64,000 nucleotides of DNA from Stenopsyche tienmushanensis. Lineage: Eukaryota > Arthropoda > Insecta > Trichoptera > Stenopsychidae. This document shows positions 58,104 to 64,000 of this stretch, piece by piece (position 1 is the stretch's first letter; each line of letters opens with the position of its first letter). Under the pieces are notes generated by a model that saw nothing but the letters and a program-made list of their open reading frames with translations, was not told the origin of the DNA and searched no databases. The position numbers and the translations under genes were made by a program. The DNA is taken from positions 1 through 64,000 of the forward strand of contig WACJ01000396.1 of assembly GCA_008973525.1 (NCBI GenBank), given 5' to 3'.

Positions 58104-58560
58104 GCTTCTTTATGCCCTCCTCGAAGAACTCTCCCGCCAACTCCTTCCTTCACTTCAGAACCTCTTTCTGCACCAGCTGTTCAGTTGAACATTTAATTCC
58201 ATCTATGTACTCTTTCAGGGAGGGAAAAATTTAATAATCTGAACGCGCCAAATCAGGATAATACGGGGGGGGGGGGTTTAAAATATCTCAACCAAATAAG
58301 TCCAAGAGCGCCTTGGTGGCTGTGTGAGGACGGGCGTTGTCGTGCAATAAGCACACTCATCTCGTCAGCATACTCATCCTTTTCTTTTGAATGCTTTGTG
58401 CATTAGTGATCTCTCCTTGAGGCAGAAATTTTACCAAAATGATGCATTTTCGGTCTCAAAACACTAAATTTATGATTATTTTACGGACGTGTAATGAACC
58501 ACCCAATTTTCATCTCCAGTCACAATAGATCTCAAAAAATCCTCACCTCCCAATTCAAGT
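58104..58560 (-). mobile_element. second mariner transposase relic, directly upstream of the first
   Basis: Reading on the minus strand from about 58540: RIFEISIVTGDENWVVHYTS (first aspartate segment), then a gap with stops, later LDLFG-like debris, PYYPDLARSDYWIFPSLKEY (the PYSPDLAPSDY segment with the last aspartate), DGIKCSTEQLVQKEVLKWRK and ELAGEFFEEGIKKLV, the usual C-terminal end (FF.EGI.KL..RW). This ends at about 58095, where the neighbouring mariner's coding sequence begins, both in the same direction. Their sequences differ, so they are different mariner lineages. A run of 12 G at 58265-58276 interrupts the frame. Confidence 0.8.
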
Positions 58561-58734
58561 CGGGCTCGTACGTTTACGTACTACCGTATTCTTGCTATGC
58601 TCACTTTATCAGGAGATCACCCTCTACCACTCAGTATGATCAACCCTTAAAAAAACACAGCCCGTTATTGTCACACATACGAATGGTGTATGATTCCAAG
58701 GTGGAATTTGGGTTTATAACAATATTATATGAAG
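58561..58734. other. spacer
   Basis: Possibly the decayed N-terminal part of the second mariner, but no segment is recognisable. Confidence 0.3.
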
Positions 58735-58980
58735 TATTGATTTAACAAGACAATTAACAGGATGAATAAAGTGTAAATATTACAGTATTATTAGGAAAAT
58801 GCAATTTAAAAAATTCTGCATAAGAATGATGGACATATTATATTAATAGAAAAACAACCAAATTCCCATTCACGCAAGATGTGTACTGGATCGATAAAAC
58901 CGATATTTTCGAATCGGTTTTTGCTCCGATGAAAATAACGGTTTTATCGTTTTTCGGTTCAGTTCCGATTTGAAACCCTG
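58735..58980. mobile_element. hAT-type repeat, right-end copy
   Basis: Homologous to 35820-36048: AGACAATTAACAGGATGAAT, TATTACAGTATTATTAGG, TTCTGCATAAGAATG and CGCAAGATGTGTA are shared. The right end, read on the minus strand, is CAGGGTTTCAAATCGGAACT, a well-kept hAT terminal repeat. The left end is absent, as if truncated at the mariner junction. It is non-coding. Confidence 0.65.
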
Positions 58981-61900
58981 ATTTAAATTGCAAAAAAAAA
59001 ATTGTAAAGCCTATTTCTTAGTATAAATCAACTCTTTTTATTTAAAATATTTAATATTAACATTATTATACTATATTTTGCACTTAAATCGATAAAATAA
59101 AATTAGAATCAACATTGGGGCAGTTGATTGATCTTCAAAATTACAAATTTAGTATACAATATGTAATCATCATATTAGATATTAAGTTTTCAGTCTTAAA
59201 ATAGAATATTAGGTTGTAAATCCGCTATAGATACTTTGTTCATCGCCTCATTATTTAGTATTTCAGAAACTGCGAAATACAGGCTAAAATTGGTTTGATT
59301 GATCGGAAATATTAATACTTTTGAGCTCTCAGTTGTGTTGATACAATAAGATCACTTTTTTTAAATCTAAATTTGAATTTGAACGTTAATAAGAGTTCAC
59401 TATAACTATATATTTACTATACGAAATTAAATTAAACTTGCGCAGAAAAGACTTGTACAATTGATTTGGATCGAAAGTGCACTCATGGTTGACATGTGCA
59501 TTTTTGTTAGCTCAATCATTTTTTTGTAATGATTTATTTCTTAGGCTTGTTTCGAATGATTTAAATATCATATTGATATTCTTTTTGGACCAGGTCCTAA
59601 GAGTTACTAGTAAGCCGTCATAATCCGTCTTCCTCTCGAGATTATACAATGAATACGTACAAAGCCTGCACCGGCTGTTATGTTAATATCACCCACTGAT
59701 TTATGGATGTGAATGCAATGTTTAAAGGGAATAATGGTTTATAGATTATGTTGGAGGGCGGACTGAATGAGTCGAAAAGAACGAGGTCGGGCGAAGCAAT
59801 AGGGTGTCTTGAAGGGGCGGAGGGCGTTGGGAGGGTCTCACGTGGTCGCCTCCATCATCAGATACAAGCTCTTAATGGCCGCGGGAAGCATTCTCCGTGC
59901 ATTTTTAATGCTTGCAAAGAAATTTTATAGCCATTACGTGCTTTAGCAGCGACTGCTAAGTAGTTTAGCAGCCTTGTTCTCTCAAATTGGCTCATATATC
60001 GTAAAAGCGCTCATACTAAATATTGAAGAAATCATCGATAGAGCTTTGGATCGTAGGCCAGATTGCATCGAGTAAACGACTTTTTAAAATATCCACGAAC
60101 GAGCGATCGAAATTGTTAAGCTCGATGATCTTTCAGGCAACCGCGGCATTTTCTTATTCGGCGTTTTGTAACTAGATCGAAGATAATTAATAAATTCAAA
60201 AGACAACAATCGGCCATCCATTTATAGTACATATGAAACAGCTTACGTAAGAAATTAAGCGTGATACGTGTATTTATATCTGAATATATCAATCTGAATT
60301 TATTTCGGATATCGTCCGTGGCGTTCATCCTGAGGGCGTCCATAACCGGCGCCGCCGTCTTTGTTCAAGGAAACAGGAAGCGGTAAAGGGCGGAAGTTTC
60401 CGCCCCTCATTCACCCTCCTAACCCACACTCCCCGTAGCTACCACATAAAATTTATCGCCGTTATTTACAACTACCAACTTTTCCCCGATTTTAAGGAAA
60501 ATTCGCCTATGGTCAATTTTTCCGTGATTGCTTGGATAGCGTGACAATAGTCAACCGGATCGAGCCAAATTGTCAACTCTCATTCGGTCAGTATTATAAA
60601 CATTCCCTAAATATATCGGCTTTAAATTAACCCCATGAACAGCTGCATCCCCATCACGAATTGCACGCGACCATGCAAATAATCGCGTGATTAGATGCAT
60701 TCATCCTGCTCTGGAGTCCCTATAAATATCCATGTTTTGTGATTGCATCACAGTATTAGATCCTCGTTTAGTTGAATTTATTTACGATTCCAATATTAAT
60801 GATGATAAATACCTTTTCCTTCCTATATTTTTTTATATTATAAACTTAATTCAATATAATTCAATAAAACGAATAGGCTTAAAAAATTAAGTGCCATTTT
60901 TGGTTACATGGAAGTAAAATATAATGCATCCTCATAGCTAAATTTAATATTGATATCTAAATATTTGTGATTTGATTTGAATTATTACATATTTTATATT
61001 TTAAAATGAAAAAAATAATATCAACCCTTGGATTCAAAAGTATGTGGTCTTAAATTGATAGGGTGAATTTGTTCAAGGATTCTTATTATAAAGGTATTTA
61101 AATCCAAATTATGGAAAAATATATCACCGTAATATTCTTAATTTTTGGGTGGATTATCTTGAACATCGCGTTGAAAGTACTACCCTTATTGAAATAAAAA
61201 TTACGCTAAAATTTGATAAATTTGAAAGTAACTACTCTTATAAATGATTCCTCTTGCACAATTTTTATCAAGGATTTGTTTTGAATTTAATTTAATGACA
61301 ATGACACGGAGTTGTGCTAAAAATGTGGTTGCCAAGTATACCTTCTTCTGATATGAATACAAGATTAATAAGTCTCTTAAATATATTTTTGAATGAAAGA
61401 CCAGCTTAAAATATTGTATTACCAAAAGAAAAAATACAGTGTCGTTATGGAACATTGTTGTATCGATGTCCGATAAATGCTTAAGGGTTGAAGTACCCTG
61501 ATTAAACAGCACGCTCATCGTCGGCGTCTTCTATCTCCACAATATTTTATAATGCAGCGCAAGCCGTATGATTATGAGAGAATTCTTCCACATAGTCGAA
61601 TTTTCAATATAGCGAGAGCTCGCAGCATCCGTCAATCTTCTCGGAAACTCTGCTCAATTTTATGGAGCATTACGGCACGTGCAACAAAGGAATGGTTTTC
61701 TCCTCGCTGAGGGTGGAAGGCGTGGAACACTTCGACGCTTCATCAGAACAACAAAAGTAATTTGAATACATACAAGGCACTTACATCTTACAAATTACCC
61801 GCGGATCGAGAGCGAGCCTCCATCCATCCTGCGATTGCTTTGTTCTTGTTCTTAGCGTGCGTGCCCAACGGCCTTCCATAAATATTTATTCACAAGAGAG

Positions 61901-62327
61901 AGAGACTTCAAATAATGCGGATTCATTCCGTGTCGGTAGCTGATTACGCCTCTAATATATACATACATTCATCAGGGAACTTCGTGCTTCGCCAATTGCG
62001 TGATCCAACTAAACAATATTTAATTTACTCACTGTCCGATCTCCTCCACCCCACCCAGTCTTGTGCTCTACATTCGCCGAATCCATATCGGATACCTATC
62101 TGCCGCATCGGGACAATCGACCATCCACATTATGCGCGATCAACAGATATTCCCATGCCATACATTATTCTTAATCAGCTACTCCAAATTAGACCTAAAA
62201 ATACCTAAAAGAATTGTCGCATTTCTCACGGGCATTCCCATTTCAGTTCTAACAATAGCAAGTGTGTTTTCATAAAATGGATTGTTTTTATCCTTGATCT
62301 ATCATTGATAAACTTTGACATATTATA
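58981..62327. other. non-coding stretch
   Basis: No supported gene. 59245-59345 weakly resembles the dispersed repeat near 873-1215. GC-richer blocks lie at 59740-59900, 60330-60480 and 61540-61900. A 105-codon minus-strand frame at 61201-61518 and a 97-codon plus-strand frame at 61915-62208 have no domain. Confidence 0.35.
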
Positions 62328-62555
62328 ATACATCACTCAATAAGTTCATAGAACTTTTTCCACTTTACGCTTTTTTCTTCTTCGTTTAGGGTTCGTTTAT
62401 TGGCAATTTCTTCCATCAATGAATCAATAATGCCATGTAATAATCGCTATTGATAGTTATTCCTTTCCTAAGGTAAAACCTTACCAGATGACATTTGCGT
62501 TTTTGGTCGCTTTGGATGAATTTCGTCGGTTTTTTTCCATTCAGCTGACTGCATA
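62328..62555 (-). mobile_element. mariner element relic, 3' end with coding remnant
   Basis: The outer end CATCACTCAATAAGTTCATA (62331 on) is the terminal repeat seen at 1321 and 12694. On the minus strand the coding remnant reads SAEWKKTDEIHPKRPKTQMS, SGKV, then after a deletion RKGITINSDYYMALLIH and in a shifted frame MEEIANKRTLNEEEKSVKWK, KFYELIE, stop. The P.RPKTQ.S.GKV and ITIN.DYY..LL segments are typical of mariner transposases on either side of the WD-containing strand, which is missing. Catalytic segments are lost. Confidence 0.75.
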
Positions 62556-63284
62556 TTTGATTTTAAAGTATAATAATAGATCTATGTTTTAAGTATTATT
62601 ACATATCCTATGAAAAAAACATTTTTATTGCACTTAAATGGCTTAAAACAGCGCTCTGAATTATTGAAGCAATGTTGTTTTTGGCTGAAAGTAAGCAAAT
62701 GCGGTACCCATTTCAAATATCGCTTTCTCATGGACAAAGGTTGATGTAGTGATGTATTAATATTAACTACTTATCTCATGTTTAGAAAAATATTTCATTA
62801 ATATTCGTGTCATTTCAATTATAAAATCAACTGAATAGGATCTTGCAAAAATGTTATTAAAGGGCGTAACTCATATTTTAGATACTAGTTTTTCAACATC
62901 ATTTATGAATTCTATATCGACACATATCCATGAATATGCATGGTTATTCTGAAGCAAAACGTAACGATACATATAACAATTATTGCGAAATTTTATTTTT
63001 GACTTGGCTTTGTTATGTAAATAGGATAAGAAAAACTTCAAATACAAAAAAAATGTATCATGATATATAAGAGCTGATACTTCATATAATTGGCGGCATA
63101 TCTACGCCTAATTATATGCATATTTTTGTCCATTTTCCATAATATCTCTCCTCAATTTTCATATTTTCATAGCTTTCAAATGTTCATAACTATAACCTAA
63201 TAGCTTTGGATTCATATAATATTAATAATAATGCACTCATTCAACGTGTCGATCAATTTGCTGATTTTACAAAATGTAGCCAAA
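62556..63284. other. AT-rich spacer
   Basis: No gene or repeat recognised. Confidence 0.4.
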
Positions 63285-63425
63285 TATATAAAATATCATT
63301 CATCTGCGAATTTCATAATATATTTTTCGCAATGAGTGCTCTAAAGATCTAATCAATTTATAATCAGAGGGTGCAATATCCGACGAATAAGGTGGATGGT
63401 GTGGATGTTTTAAAACAAGTTTCAG
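63285..63425 (-). mobile_element. mariner transposase fragment around the last catalytic residue
   Basis: The minus strand encodes LVLKHPHHPPYSSDIAPSDY followed by KLIRSLEHSL, matching the HPPYSPDLAPSDYHLFRSL segment that holds the third catalytic aspartate. The proline-aspartate pair has changed to serine-aspartate but the final aspartate remains. Upstream sequence is too decayed to read. This relic is separate from the one at 62.3 kb, because neither overlaps the other's segment. Confidence 0.7.
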
Positions 63426-63515
63426 CATATTTTTTGTTATTGACTAAAACTGATTATTCAAGTAATTTAAAACGAATTCTGATGAAAATGTGGCTATGTC
63501 GAAAAAAAACCCACA

Positions 63516-63574
63516 AACCCTTTTGTATCTCGATACAAAAGGGTTGTAAAAGGGTAAAGATCAAAATTTTGATC
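63516..63574. repeat. two adjacent perfect palindromes
   Basis: 63516-63545 is a 14-bp perfect inverted repeat (AACCCTTTTGTATC and its complement) with a two-base centre. 63559-63574 is the 16-base palindrome GATCAAAATTTTGATC. The AGGGT run between them repeats part of the first arm. Confidence 0.8.
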
Positions 63575-64000
63575 ACTTTCCGGTTCTTTTTTAGATGTTA
63601 TTATTTTTTATTGCATGTAAATATTATGCATGGAGCTAAATATTCATTTTTAGTTATGTAAAGAAAAATGATATATTGTAATCATTGACTATAAAACTTC
63701 GCTTTTGAAAATGTGGTTTTATATTTCAATCAATATAACCGTCTATCCATTGTGAATCTTGATGAAATTTGATCTAAAGCTAATTGTTTTTGATTGTTGA
63801 ATTTTCCGATAAATTCTCAACTTCCTGTACTGGTGATTGTTGCTCTTGTAATGATTGAAAATAAGTGAAAAACAGAAGGATTAGGCGTACTTCCCATACA
63901 TAATTAACAATAACCCTCGAGCTGCTCGCGCGCTTAATGTTTCATTTTCCGGATGATAAACTCCATCGCACATCGATCGTAGAAATTATCGAACCAGATT
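63575..64000. other. AT-rich stretch to the window end
   Basis: Nothing recognised. Confidence 0.4.

Noticed and set aside
58494..58745. 83-codon plus-strand frame
   Set aside because: It is antisense to the first-aspartate segment of the second mariner relic and has no domain.

Overview
The window looks like 64 kb of nuclear DNA from an arthropod, most likely an insect. It is AT-rich throughout and has no prokaryotic gene packing, operons or ribosome-binding sites. No open reading frame longer than 175 codons was found, and none of the longest has a recognisable domain. Its recognisable content is almost all decayed transposable elements of kinds common in insects: mariner, Tc1-like, an IS630-related element, piggyBac, hAT, a Mutator-type element, a Ty3/gypsy element and RTE-type non-LTR retrotransposons. 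I cannot name the species. No complete protein-coding gene is supported; the window is best read as intergenic or intronic sequence. Layout, left half. 0-10 kb: a mariner end (1.3 kb), a possible last exon on the minus strand (3.9-4.1 kb), a Ty3/gypsy reverse-transcriptase relic (4.4-4.9 kb), a piggyBac-type terminus with a strong hairpin (8.3 kb) and hAT-like debris (9-10 kb). 10-25 kb: a 128-bp mariner miniature element with TA target sites (12.7 kb), an 84-bp element with terminal inverted repeats (13.3 kb), a TTAA-associated repeat (14.6-14.8 kb), a 216-bp TA-flanked miniature element (15.0 kb), a Mutator-type transposase relic (19.7-20.2 kb), a piggyBac transposase relic (22.2-22.6 kb), a 0.9-kb element with long inverted arms (23.4-24.3 kb) and an RTE 3' end (24.3-24.9 kb). 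25-37 kb: mostly empty AT-rich DNA, then a non-LTR reverse-transcriptase relic on the minus strand (33.5-34.6 kb), a hAT-type miniature element (35.5-36.05 kb) and a short tandem array (36.2 kb). Layout, right half. 38-55 kb: three more members of the TTAA-bounded repeat family (38.5, 51.1, 54.1 kb), an IS630-like fragment (39.2 kb), the best coding-exon candidate (42.3-42.6 kb, plus strand), an LTR-like block with a primer-binding-site-like end (46.7-47.3 kb), a Tc1-like relic (47.5-47.9 kb) and a weak exon candidate with a good 3' splice site (52.8 kb). 55-64 kb: two mariner relics end to end in the same orientation (57.5-58.6 kb), a second copy of the hAT-type repeat (58.7-58.98 kb), a mariner end (62.3-62.6 kb) and a further mariner fragment (63.3-63.4 kb). 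Between the repeats lie GC-richer, complex-looking stretches (about 1.9-2.2, 11.0, 16.9-17.3, 18.2-18.8, 21.1-21.3, 25.4-25.7, 27.3-27.6, 41.2-41.4, 42.4-42.9, 48.5-48.9, 52.9-53.3 and 60.3-60.7 kb). Many contain homeodomain-type AT cores and could be conserved regulatory DNA, but only a cross-species alignment can decide that. No tRNA, rRNA, CRISPR or complete host gene was found.
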